From assembly GCA_020853515.1 (NCBI GenBank), contig JADYYU010000226.1:1-7529 (forward strand): DNA of 7,529 bases, read 5' to 3'. The notes beneath the pieces are model-generated. The model worked only from the letters and a program-made list of their open reading frames with translations, made no database searches and had not been told where the DNA came from. The DNA is from Chitinophagaceae bacterium (GTDB lineage: Bacteria; Bacteroidota; Bacteroidia; Chitinophagales; Chitinophagaceae). How positions within the stretch are numbered: position 1 is the first letter of the stretch; each line of letters begins with the position of its first letter. A program made the translations under genes and the position numbers. Below, one piece after another: positions 1 through 7,230 of this stretch.

Positions 1-451
1 ATTTAACATCCTTCACTTTATCCATATCATCGGCCAGTAGTCTGAAGTCTGCATTAAACAATTCTACTTCCACAAGATCAATAACCACTATAGTATCTTT
101 ATATGGCAACTCAAGCGAAAGTGCGGTCGGATGATTTTGTTTTACGTAATTGCATATCAACTCTGGCTTTATCTGAATAACTTCCAGATATTTGAATTTA
201 TTGTCTATGTCCTGTTGCAGGCCGGGCTTGATTTGCTGCTTTGGCAGTGCAGTAAATGATATCGTGCTGACCTGCTCCAATTGCGAATAAAGTTTTACAA
301 CATCCTGATAAATTTGTCGTTCCTGCTTTCGCTGTACGGGCATTTTATAATCAGCCACCGGCCGGATACTGAATTCCTGTGCTTTCGTGAATACACAATT
401 CAGTATAAGTATAACAAAAAGTGCTGTTCTTTTGATGGATATGATATTCAT
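1..451 (-). CDS. N-terminal part of an exported protein, probably a reprolysin-like (M12B-type) zinc metallopeptidase; C-terminus beyond the window
   Basis: Reading the minus strand from an ATG at 451-449 gives 150 open codons to the window edge. It begins MNIISIKRTALFVILILN and has a signal peptide ending near CVFTKAQ, so the product is exported. The later part, including ALSLELPYKDTIVVIDLVEV and then ELFNADFRLL, resembles the N-terminal prodomain-like segment of reprolysin-like metallopeptidases annotated in Bacteroidota, where a 'LSLPLP..G..i.LdLv...i...dF.v' pattern is common. That match is from memory of the family. The catalytic HExxHxxGxxH region would lie outside the window and cannot be checked. 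An in-frame TAA at 466-464 rules out an earlier start. The gene begins 19 bp after the stop of the fibre-like gene, so it is very probably cotranscribed with it. No Shine-Dalgarno sequence is seen. The CDS is certain; the family is tentative, and another secreted T9SS cargo protein is the main alternative. Confidence 0.75.
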   Translation of the reverse strand, partial: MNIISIKRTALFVILILNCVFTKAQEFSIRPVADYKMPVQRKQERQIYQDVVKLYSQLEQVSTISFTALPKQQIKPGLQQDIDNKFKYLEVIQIKPELICNYVKQNHPTALSLELPYKDTIVVIDLVEVELFNADFRLLADDMDKVKDVK

Positions 452-470
452 GTTGATGTACTTTTAGTTA

Positions 471-3275
471 TTACTTACTGCGTTTTTTTGTATTGCTTGC
501 TTTGGCTGACATTTTCTTTCGGGCATCTGCAGGTGAAGCAGGCGAAGCAACAGGTATATTCGTTTTTTGGTTTGCTGCGGCATGCATTTCAACTTTTTCA
601 AACAGATCAGGATGTGTCATTTCGTAAGTTTCGGACTCCGTTTCTGGTTTTCCGTATTCCAGAGGATGAATATACTTGCCCTTGGCGTCACCAGTTTTGT
701 CAACTTCGGCCACCACGCGATGTGCATTTGCAAAAGGATCCTGGCGCACGCCCGTTACCTGCCAGCTTACCTTAGTATTGGGTTCACTTGTTTTTATTTT
801 AAACGTATTATTATTAATTTCTTCTGAAATATAAACCCTGGAATCCTTTCCTATAACGGTTAACTGATATTTGAAATCTTTATTTTCTGCTTCAAAATAG
901 GCGGGTAAGTTCACAATTGCTTCGCCGTTCGCATTGCTCGTCACATTGCCATTGTACACATTCATCATATCAGGGCTTTCTACAAAACTGTGATACAGGT
1001 ATTTATTAGTCGGATCCAGTGGATGGTCGATTCTGAAAGTGCCACCCCCTTTTGACAGCATACCGCTCACATTAAGTTTGCCAATGAAGTAACCCGCATA
1101 ATCAAGATTACCTGCCGTTGGACTATAACCTAACATACCAATATTATATCCGAGACCGCCCTGTGCTACGCCATAAACACCACTCTTAGTATCACTATTC
1201 GGATTCGCGCCAGGATTAGCAATGCCAATAACCCCCATACTTTCCCCATCTCCTTCACTGATTCCACGAACTCCATAATAACCTCCGGTGCCGGAAACCC
1301 CAATAAATCCACCAGTTGAACGTATTCCTACTCCGGCCAATCCGGGTGTTGAATGATTGCTGACTATCAATGCAGCATTATTTCCATTCAGTAGATTCAT
1401 GTCATTATTGACAATAGAAACCACCCCTAACATAGAGTCGCCTCTGTCACTCGCAAAATAAGCGGCTACATTATTACCATCTCCATTCGCGGTGCTGTAT
1501 ATACCGTATGCGACCGTATTGGCAGTTGAAAGTGCCGATGTATTCACACCGGTATTAATTTCTCCTCCCTGAGCGTAATGTGCTGAGCCCGTTTTTTCGC
1601 CCAATACATTCTGGCTCGCATAAGGTTGTCCTGCAAAGTTGAAACTACCGTAGGTGGCATTGTTGTCAGAAATACCATTTAAGATTGCTCCGTAGGTAGC
1701 ATTGTATCCATTTGGATCGGCAAGCAGCAAATTGGTTCCTGTAAAACTTGCACCATTATATCCTCCATCACCTTTCACACCGATTCCATAATAATTATTG
1801 CTGTCCGGGATACTTTTACCATAAATTGCTACATGGTCTTCTGCTACAGTTCCTCCATACTCTGCACGTAAGACACCCCTTTCAATAAAATTATTACTGG
1901 TAGTTTTAAACAAACCTGCAGCATCCAGACCTGTAACAACATCCAGTTTGGCCACAGGGGTTAAATTACCAATACCCACTTTTCCGCCATTGCTATTGTA
2001 GATGTTATTTCCTGAGGTGATCCACTGCCCTCCTCCTGCAGCGGCCTGCCATGACGCCAGACCGTTTGCATCGCTGGTCAACACTTTTCCAGCTCCCGGA
2101 GTACCGCCTTTTATTTTTATTTGTCCGTTAAATTCTGTGTTGCCTCCTGCTGTGATTAACAGCCGTGTCGTATTGTTTGTACCAAGAGTCAGCGAATCAT
2201 TTTCCCTGTTCATCAGCCGGGCAGCAGTGCCGCTCAAGGCAATATCGATACCATCATTTACCGTATGTCCCGAAGTATTATTGGTGATCTTGATGGTATC
2301 ACCAATAGCCGCATTGTTGAAATGCACATTCGAAACCGGGTTCACATTTCCACCGATACCAATATTACCTGAATTATAATTCGCATTAAACTTCAACGTA
2401 GTGGAGCCCCCCTTTACAATACCCAGACCGACATTACCGCTGTTAGCCAGCAGGAAGGAACCGTTGTTGTTTCCGAATGCCAGTAAATTTGCGTAAAGGT
2501 ATTGCGCTGAAATACCTGGATAACCGCCCGGATAAGCACTTCCATACTTTGTAAAGGTGGCGTAGTTAGCAGGTATGTCATTGTACAGAATGAACTTACC
2601 GAAACCGGATGCATTAGTATTTGTCATCCTGATATGTTCAATATTTCCCGAAGTGGTCAGCAGATCCATTTTTGCAGATGCCGCCGGACTTGCAGTCCCG
2701 ATCCCAATACTGTTCCCATTATCATAGATCATTGATTTTCCGATGGTATTCAAAGCAGTAAACTTGCTGAGATAATTTACATCACCCGCCACATGAGATG
2801 CAGCCGAGTTAACAGCACCAGTGCGGGTTTTGCTATGCTCCACCTCCTTTGCCAATCCTGATTTATCAGCGAACATTGCATACGGCACCGAAAGCAACTG
2901 AGTAGTCCCTGCATCCAAATAATCGGTACCGCCTTTCGGATCAATGGCTACTTTGATATATTTGTTGCCAGTTTCCCATTTCACCATTTTCATATTACCG
3001 GTGATGGCAGTCCCATTTCCAATTTGCAGCGTGTACAAACCAAATTCGTTGGTAAGCACCTGCTGTATTTCTTCGTACTCCGCAAAGGCAGCATCGAAGG
3101 TCGGCAATACCGACAATTTTAATGACATCCTTTGATTAGCAAGCGGATTGCCCTTCAAATCGCGGGCGACACCCTGATAATTAAAAAGTGTTGGCACCTG
3201 AGCATTTGCAGTCAGCGTGCCGAGCATACAAGTCACAACAAGGTATGCCATCAGAGAAAGGATTGTTGATTTCAT
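471..3275 (-). CDS. Exported 934-residue fibre-like surface protein with an N-terminal NYQGVARD module and a conserved C-terminal beta domain
   Basis: A signal peptide covers residues 1-26, cleaved after LTANAQ. Residues 27-138 form the module common in Bacteroidota surface proteins, opening FNYQGVARDLKGNPLANQ and closing TTQLLSVPYAMFADKSG. Residues 170-460 are Gly/Asn-rich with tail-fibre-like repeats: SIGIGTASPAA (189-199), GNIGIGGNVNPVSNVHF (303-319), GAGKVLTSDANGLASWQ (394-410) and GKVGIGNLTPVAKLDV (431-446). Residues 490-735 carry Gly-rich GVxG/YGI repeats. Residues about 737-873 are a conserved domain seen at the end of many such proteins, with GGGTFRIDHPLDPTNKYLY, SFVESPDMMNVYNGNV, and VSWQVTGVRQDPFA. 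A basic Ala/Lys-rich tail (about 874-934) ends KKRSK. No catalytic motif is visible; a structural or adhesive role outside the inner membrane is inferred. There is no T9SS sorting domain, unlike the upstream neighbour 25 bp away. The start follows an A/T-rich leader without a Shine-Dalgarno sequence. Biochemical function is unknown. Confidence 0.93.
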   Translation of the reverse strand: MKSTILSLMAYLVVTCMLGTLTANAQVPTLFNYQGVARDLKGNPLANQRMSLKLSVLPTFDAAFAEYEEIQQVLTNEFGLYTLQIGNGTAITGNMKMVKWETGNKYIKVAIDPKGGTDYLDAGTTQLLSVPYAMFADKSGLAKEVEHSKTRTGAVNSAASHVAGDVNYLSKFTALNTIGKSMIYDNGNSIGIGTASPAASAKMDLLTTSGNIEHIRMTNTNASGFGKFILYNDIPANYATFTKYGSAYPGGYPGISAQYLYANLLAFGNNNGSFLLANSGNVGLGIVKGGSTTLKFNANYNSGNIGIGGNVNPVSNVHFNNAAIGDTIKITNNTSGHTVNDGIDIALSGTAARLMNRENDSLTLGTNNTTRLLITAGGNTEFNGQIKIKGGTPGAGKVLTSDANGLASWQAAAGGGQWITSGNNIYNSNGGKVGIGNLTPVAKLDVVTGLDAAGLFKTTSNNFIERGVLRAEYGGTVAEDHVAIYGKSIPDSNNYYGIGVKGDGGYNGASFTGTNLLLADPNGYNATYGAILNGISDNNATYGSFNFAGQPYASQNVLGEKTGSAHYAQGGEINTGVNTSALSTANTVAYGIYSTANGDGNNVAAYFASDRGDSMLGVVSIVNNDMNLLNGNNAALIVSNHSTPGLAGVGIRSTGGFIGVSGTGGYYGVRGISEGDGESMGVIGIANPGANPNSDTKSGVYGVAQGGLGYNIGMLGYSPTAGNLDYAGYFIGKLNVSGMLSKGGGTFRIDHPLDPTNKYLYHSFVESPDMMNVYNGNVTSNANGEAIVNLPAYFEAENKDFKYQLTVIGKDSRVYISEEINNNTFKIKTSEPNTKVSWQVTGVRQDPFANAHRVVAEVDKTGDAKGKYIHPLEYGKPETESETYEMTHPDLFEKVEMHAAANQKTNIPVASPASPADARKKMSAKASNTKKRSK
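1648..1705 (-). repeat. Short direct repeat inside the fibre-like gene
   Basis: Two 16-base copies, at 1648-1663 and 1690-1705, differ at one base and are 42 bp (14 codons) apart. They encode NATYG at residues 525-529 and again at 539-543. This is a small footprint of the internal duplication that builds the Gly/Asn-rich repeat region. Confidence 0.7.
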
Positions 3276-3300
3276 TTTTATATTATTATTTTGGTTATTG

Positions 3301-3834
3301 TTAATTTACTTTTTGAACTTTATACGAATCGCTGTTTGTAATTCCGGATTCCTCTTTCCTGTTGAAAATCAGAAAGTACGATCCTGTCAGGAGGGACCTC
3401 ATATCAATTGTGAATTTGTTGAGGCCTTCGGCCGTTACGATTGTTTTATGAATAATCATGCGACCGCCAGCATCATAAAGCTGATAATTTATTTCGGACG
3501 CATGCTGTTCATTAAATTCTATGAAGAGCAGACTTTCAGTCGGATTCGGATACACTTTGAAATGACCAACCAGTTTCTTAAAACCCGGCTCAGTTTCACT
3601 ATTCCCGTTATTATCAGAAGGTAGCGACAGCGATTGAAAAGGTTGTAAATAACCCTGGGTGACAATCATATGACTGTTTCGTTCGGTATTCACCAGAGTC
3701 GTTTCGCCTATTGAGTATTCAAACTGTGCACCTGCAAGAGAGCAACGATGGCTGCTGGAATTGATGCTGTTCTGAGCTGCGATGTGCATGTCGAATGCAA
3801 TCTGCAGGCAAATCAGCAAGTAAAATTTCTTCAT
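3301..3834 (-). CDS. Small exported protein with a T9SS type A C-terminal sorting domain
   Basis: The 177-residue product has a signal peptide, residues 1-21, ending MHIAAQ. Residues 37-64 hold the segment FEYSIGETTLVNT followed by MIVTQGYLQP, an N-terminal module frequent in Bacteroidota surface proteins (SIGE...TQGfxQP). After a polar linker (about 65-88), the T9SS type A sorting domain runs to the end: FKVYPNPTESLLFIEF (92-107), YQLYDAGGRMI (117-127), IDMRSLLTGSYFLIF (143-157), and terminal YKVQKVN. By family knowledge this domain directs passage through the outer membrane by the type IX machinery, usually with removal of the domain and attachment to surface lipopolysaccharide. Only about 65 residues would remain as mature cargo, with no recognisable enzyme. 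It is first in a tight three-gene set, 25 bp before the fibre-like gene, and an interrupted palindrome lies four bases before its ATG. Domain assignment is secure; the role is unknown. Confidence 0.93.
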   Translation of the reverse strand: MKKFYLLICLQIAFDMHIAAQNSINSSSHRCSLAGAQFEYSIGETTLVNTERNSHMIVTQGYLQPFQSLSLPSDNNGNSETEPGFKKLVGHFKVYPNPTESLLFIEFNEQHASEINYQLYDAGGRMIIHKTIVTAEGLNKFTIDMRSLLTGSYFLIFNRKEESGITNSDSYKVQKVN

Positions 3835-3838
3835 AGAT

Positions 3839-3861
3839 TTTGTATCTTAATTCGATACAAA
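3839..3861 (-). promoter_or_regulatory. Interrupted palindrome just before the three-gene set
   Basis: The plus strand reads TTTGTATC (3839-3846), seven bases, then GATACAAA (3854-3861). The arms are perfectly complementary over 8 bp. The element ends four bases before the ATG of the T9SS sorting-domain protein (3834). Another GTATC lies at 3881-3885, and the 8-base palindrome TTTGCAAA lies at 3871-3878. A minus-strand AATATTTG (3865-3858) is one base off the Bacteroidota -7 element TAnnTTTG, but no -33 TTTG lies at 19-21 bp, so no promoter is claimed. The inverted repeat could be a repressor site or an RNA hairpin covering the start codon. Confidence 0.5.
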
Positions 3862-3899
3862 TATTCTGCATTTGCAAACAGTATCCTATGGCACTTTTG

Positions 3900-3932
3900 T
3901 GTAGCATGCGTGCAGTAGCATAAGCATGTACA
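3900..3932. repeat. Imperfect inverted repeat in the kinase-to-operon gap
   Basis: TGTAGCATGC (3900-3909) and GCATGTACA (3924-3932) pair over nine bases with one bulged base, separated by 14 bases. It lies in the 148-bp gap after the kinase stop codon. On the minus strand it is not followed by a T-run, so it does not look like an intrinsic terminator. It may be an RNA fold or chance. Confidence 0.25.
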
Positions 3933-3982
3933 TCGAAATAGAAAGAGTTAGCGGGTTAGGCAGCATCCTTTTAAAACCAACA

Positions 3983-6856
3983 TCACAACATAATTTCGAT
4001 CTCGGTGTTTAAGCCCGGATACTGATTTACCCATTGGATAGTACCACCGCATTGCCTGATCCTTTTTTGGATAGAGTACAAGCCGTTGCCTTCACGATGA
4101 TTTTCTGCAATCCCCTTACCGTCATCCAGAATGATGATCTTTAGTTTGTTTGCCTCATAAGAAATGGAGAGGCTTGCATTTTTGGCTTCAGCATGCTTGA
4201 TGATATTATTAAAGATTTCTTTGAGACATAAAAACAGATTTCTTCTTACGAAGCTGTTCATTGTTTGTTCAGGAAATTGCTGCGAAGCATGCACTTTAAA
4301 ATTCACTTCACTGGGCTCAAAAAACTGTCTGGCGTAATGCACCGTATGATCGATGAATCGGGCAAGCACATCGTTGCGGGGATTCAGACTCCATACCATT
4401 TCGCGCATGGTAGTGGTCAGTTCAGTTGCATGATCTACAATTTCATTCAACTCGCTTTTTGTTTCTTCATCACTGTGCTTCTTTTTGAGCATTTCAGAAA
4501 TCAATTTAATACTACTCAAGCCGCTACCCAGGTCGTCGTGCATATCGGTGCTGATACGGTCGCGTTCAGACTGCAGGGCTTGTTGCTTTTCGAGTTCTTT
4601 TTGCTGCGCGATGAGTTTACGTTTAAAATAGAGTCTGGAGATCCAAATGCCGTTTGCGAGAATGGTAATGCCCAAGAGGGTTCGGAACCACCAGGTGTGG
4701 TACCAGGGGGGAGCTATTGAAAATTCATATCCGCAAACTTCAGTTCCGGACTCAATTTCATAAACACTTAATTTATAATCATTCGGCGGAAGATTGTATA
4801 ATTTTATGATGCCGCTTTCATCAATGGGTATTTCAGAATTATTATTTAATTTGTATCGATAATGTTTAAAAACAGAAAAGTCGGTATTTTCGTGAACGAG
4901 ACGCAGTTCCAGATTATTTTCGGTGTAGTGATAGATGTGCTTCTCGGGATGAACCACTTTCAACAAGTTGCCTTTCTCATAAACCGAAATATCAAACAGG
5001 TAACACCGTGGAATTTCGTTGTGCGCCAGGATCGCTTTGGTGTTTACTGCGACAATACCGTTGTCGCCTCCGAAGTAGACAGTGTCGTTGTGAGAGGTTA
5101 CTGAACTTTGAAGAAAATTATCTGTCAAAAAATAATACCCAGATTTAAAAAATGCATTTGTGCTCGTAAGAATATTTATATATCCTATACCTTCCTCAGT
5201 TGAATACCATATATATTTTCCAGCAACAAAAAAACTTCTAATATCGCCTATATTGGCTACCTTTTTTAAATCCAGACGCGCGACTTGTTTGTATACACTG
5301 TCCAAAATCACTATACGTCCAGTCGAGGACGAATAGTAAATATCACCCTCGTAGACCTTCACATCTGATATTTGATAATCGTAGTCTACTGATATCTTTT
5401 TGACCATTTGATTAGCAATGTCATATTTATACAGCCCATTTAATGATGCAAGAAGTATAACCTCTTTGTACAGACAACTTGGTGGTACTAAACGATCAGT
5501 TGTAGGAAGCGAATCAATATGAAATGTATTCCGTAAATAATTCCAAAAGATAATTTTTTTACTATGATCCGCTATTATATAGATAACAGAGTCTGACAAA
5601 TTATTTGCCAAAACCATATTTTCACCATTGGAAAACAGGCTGTCAAAAGTATTGACTGTTCGAACCAAATTGTTACCCAATTTATAAAAATGAAATCCAG
5701 AACCATAAATTTGAGCACCTTTAGTTTTAAATAAATTAGTAACAAATGTCTTTCTTTGAAATGATGCCGACTGAAATTTCCGTACATCCGATGCCACGCT
5801 AAACACCCCGCCCTCGGTTCCCGCAAATAATGTTTGATCGCTGTGTAACAAACATCGAACAGTACCCACTTTCATATCTTGATCGACCATTTCAGTAAAA
5901 TATCTATTATCTAAATTTTTAGTAAATAATCCTTGCTGCGTACCTATAAAAAAAGAATGACAAGCAGAATCGTAGAAATTACTGTAGAGTGAATTTCCCT
6001 CCTTGTACCAATTTTTGGAGAAAGGTGGCTCGCAGTAATAATTATTGTTTACAAACCGCGTTTTCAAAACGCCATATTTAAGACTATTGATATATAGCAC
6101 CTCGTTTCTATCAATGATTACATCATTTATACCATCGTTACTTATTTCGACATCGTGAAAATATACTTGAACCTGTAACAACTTACCATTACTCACTTCA
6201 TACAAACCAGAAAATCCGGTAACTAAAATCTTATTCTGAAAAAAATTTAATCCCAAAAAATTTTGTCCTGAATTTTTAGTTGGGTAAAACACTACGGTCC
6301 TGTCACCCGAGATCTCCAGTAACCCTTTTCGTTGCAGTAGGTAATATTGCTTTCCTGAATTAGATTTATAGGCAATTACTTCTTCATTACAATAAGCAAT
6401 TGGCAATGCAGATTTACAATCAAGGTTTACACAATTCATAAGAAATGCGCCCGCACTAGTAGAAATAAGCATGTGAATACTGTCAAATTGCTGCACACTG
6501 TAAACATTCCTTCCAGAAAAAAGTTGAGCGTGAGTTTTTCTACTTATCAGAAAGCAGGTGTTTTTAACCGGATTAAAGACTTTAATTCCATCGGAAAGTG
6601 TAGCAGCCCAAATATTGCTGTTACCATCTTCAGCAATGGAATTTACAATTGAATTACTTGACCAAACTGAGTCTTTTTCATTGCGTCCGAAATTGATAAG
6701 TTTGCCGTTCTGATATAATTTCAAACCTGTTTCGGAGCCCATCCAAACTAACCCTCTGGAGTCTTTAAATGTGCAATAGACCAACGTTGGCAAGTCCTCT
6801 GCAACAAGGACAGAAGACAAAATAAAAAGAATAAGAATTAAAAAATAGTTTTTCAC
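3983..6856 (-). CDS. Two-component sensor histidine kinase: periplasmic beta-propeller, Y_Y_Y domain, HisKA_3 and HATPase_c
   Basis: This 957-residue inner-membrane kinase should autophosphorylate on histidine and pass phosphate to a response regulator. A signal peptide (1-19) is followed by about ten propeller blades of the Reg_prop pattern (D..G.lWiGt..Gl), such as DSRGLVWMGSETGLKLY (32-48), EDGNSNIWAATLSDGIKVF (76-94), DQTLFAGTEGGVFSV (340-354) and DTVYFGGDNGIVAV (591-604). A Y_Y_Y-type domain (about 645-712), a PPWYHTWWFR junction, one transmembrane helix (about 724-744) and a short coiled linker come next. The DHp helix has ERDRISTDMHDDLGSGLSS with phosphoacceptor H773. The ATPase domain has N-box EIFNNIIKHAEA (N883, N884), G1 DDGKG (911-915) and G2 GNGL (923-926 region). 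No receiver or AraC domain is fused, so it is not a hybrid HTCS sensor. The start is GTG, immediately after an in-frame TAA at 6859-6857, and no later start keeps the signal peptide. The partner regulator is not in the window. The ligand is unknown. Confidence 0.95.
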   Translation of the reverse strand: MKNYFLILILFILSSVLVAEDLPTLVYCTFKDSRGLVWMGSETGLKLYQNGKLINFGRNEKDSVWSSNSIVNSIAEDGNSNIWAATLSDGIKVFNPVKNTCFLISRKTHAQLFSGRNVYSVQQFDSIHMLISTSAGAFLMNCVNLDCKSALPIAYCNEEVIAYKSNSGKQYYLLQRKGLLEISGDRTVVFYPTKNSGQNFLGLNFFQNKILVTGFSGLYEVSNGKLLQVQVYFHDVEISNDGINDVIIDRNEVLYINSLKYGVLKTRFVNNNYYCEPPFSKNWYKEGNSLYSNFYDSACHSFFIGTQQGLFTKNLDNRYFTEMVDQDMKVGTVRCLLHSDQTLFAGTEGGVFSVASDVRKFQSASFQRKTFVTNLFKTKGAQIYGSGFHFYKLGNNLVRTVNTFDSLFSNGENMVLANNLSDSVIYIIADHSKKIIFWNYLRNTFHIDSLPTTDRLVPPSCLYKEVILLASLNGLYKYDIANQMVKKISVDYDYQISDVKVYEGDIYYSSSTGRIVILDSVYKQVARLDLKKVANIGDIRSFFVAGKYIWYSTEEGIGYINILTSTNAFFKSGYYFLTDNFLQSSVTSHNDTVYFGGDNGIVAVNTKAILAHNEIPRCYLFDISVYEKGNLLKVVHPEKHIYHYTENNLELRLVHENTDFSVFKHYRYKLNNNSEIPIDESGIIKLYNLPPNDYKLSVYEIESGTEVCGYEFSIAPPWYHTWWFRTLLGITILANGIWISRLYFKRKLIAQQKELEKQQALQSERDRISTDMHDDLGSGLSSIKLISEMLKKKHSDEETKSELNEIVDHATELTTTMREMVWSLNPRNDVLARFIDHTVHYARQFFEPSEVNFKVHASQQFPEQTMNSFVRRNLFLCLKEIFNNIIKHAEAKNASLSISYEANKLKIIILDDGKGIAENHREGNGLYSIQKRIRQCGGTIQWVNQYPGLNTEIEIML

Positions 6857-6864
6857 TTAGAACA

Positions 6865-6895
6865 TTTGAAATTATAAAAGTTTATTATACTTTTA
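6865..6895 (+). promoter_or_regulatory. Candidate Bacteroidota-type promoter for the 105-residue gene
   Basis: A TTTG at 6865-6868 is followed after 19 bases by TACTTTTA at 6888-6895. This matches the Bacteroidota primary sigma pattern TTTG-N19-21-TAnnTTTG except for the last G. The expected start of transcription, about 6899-6902, leaves a very short A-rich leader before the ATG at 6909. The match is plausible but the region is so A/T-rich that chance resemblance is possible. Confidence 0.4.
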
Positions 6896-6898
6896 TAA
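6872..6898. promoter_or_regulatory. Perfect inverted repeat between divergent genes, overlapping the candidate promoter
   Basis: TTATAAAAGT (6872-6881) and ACTTTTATAA (6889-6898) are perfectly complementary over 10 bp with a 7-base spacer. The element fills much of the 52-bp gap between the GTG of the kinase (6856) and the ATG of the 105-residue gene (6909). It overlaps the candidate -7 element of the plus-strand promoter, which is where a repressor dimer would bind. A bidirectional A/T hairpin is the alternative, but plus-strand reading is followed by A rather than T, so a terminator in that direction is unlikely. Confidence 0.45.
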
Positions 6899-6908
6899 AA
6901 AAAAACAA

Positions 6909-7226
6909 ATGGCTAAAAACTGCGTTCCAGTATGCGTCGAAACTAAAATTGTTTTCACTGTTGATTATGACATGAATACAAGTAAACCTCAAGGTGACAT
7001 TTTCGATCCTAGAAATATCCATATTGCTGTAAAACTTCCTAGATCAGGATCGATAACTTATCATAAACTAAATCAAAATATAGACGACAATAAAGTTATA
7101 TTCTCCGTTGTTACGACAGTGCCTGATAGCAGTTGGACTAAAGGAACGCCGGCTGGTTTTAAAGAACATGATTGTGATGGACCCGATGGAGTAGCCGGAG
7201 GTTTGGCTGTCATAAGCAAAGTGTAA
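6909..7226 (+). CDS. Unrecognised 105-residue protein, probably cytoplasmic
   Basis: I do not recognise this protein. It begins MAKNCVPVCVETKIVFTVDY and ends GGLAVISKV. It has three cysteines (C5, C9 and C89), a CxxxC at the N-terminus and a Cys-Asp/Gly-rich stretch near the C-terminus (EHDCDGPDGVAGG, 87-99). No signal peptide or transmembrane segment is seen. Alternating hydrophobic residues (TKIVFTVDY, NIHIAVKL, NKVIFSVVTTV) suggest a small beta-rich fold, which is inference. Support for a real gene comes from the open frame of plausible composition, the A-rich leader typical of Bacteroidota starts, the promoter-like sequence upstream, and the lack of any competing longer frame on either strand. 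It is the only plus-strand gene here, divergent from the kinase, and a weak hairpin plus pyrimidine tract follows its stop. A spurious frame is possible but less likely. Confidence 0.65.
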   Translation: MAKNCVPVCVETKIVFTVDYDMNTSKPQGDIFDPRNIHIAVKLPRSGSITYHKLNQNIDDNKVIFSVVTTVPDSSWTKGTPAGFKEHDCDGPDGVAGGLAVISKV

Positions 7227-7230
7227 TTTT

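Noticed and set aside
281..775. Plus-strand open frame of 164 codons
   Set aside because: It lies opposite the start of the putative metallopeptidase gene and the end of the fibre-like gene, both of which have signal peptides or recognisable domains; its translation has no recognisable features.
1000..2700. CRISPR or satellite array in the repetitive Gly/Asn-rich gene
   Set aside because: The repeats are short, degenerate and in frame with the protein; there are no regular spacers.
471..3275. Fibre-like protein as a phage tail fibre or prophage remnant
   Set aside because: The GIGT..P..KLDV repeats resemble tail fibres, but the protein has a signal peptide and a Bacteroidota surface module and no phage genes are nearby.
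3217..3624. Plus-strand open frame of 135 codons
   Set aside because: It is antisense to the T9SS sorting-domain gene and the fibre gene's signal peptide; those have strong protein-level support.
3719..3907. Minus-strand 62-codon frame starting in the gap before the T9SS protein
   Set aside because: It overlaps the signal-peptide region of the sorting-domain gene in another frame and has no recognisable features.
4265..4720. Plus-strand open frame of 151 codons
   Set aside because: It is antisense to the conserved HisKA_3/HATPase region of the kinase, whose catalytic motifs are intact.
3983..6856. Hybrid two-component system (HTCS) of the polysaccharide-utilisation type
   Set aside because: The protein stops after the HATPase domain; there is no receiver or AraC-type DNA-binding domain, and no SusC/SusD pair is present.
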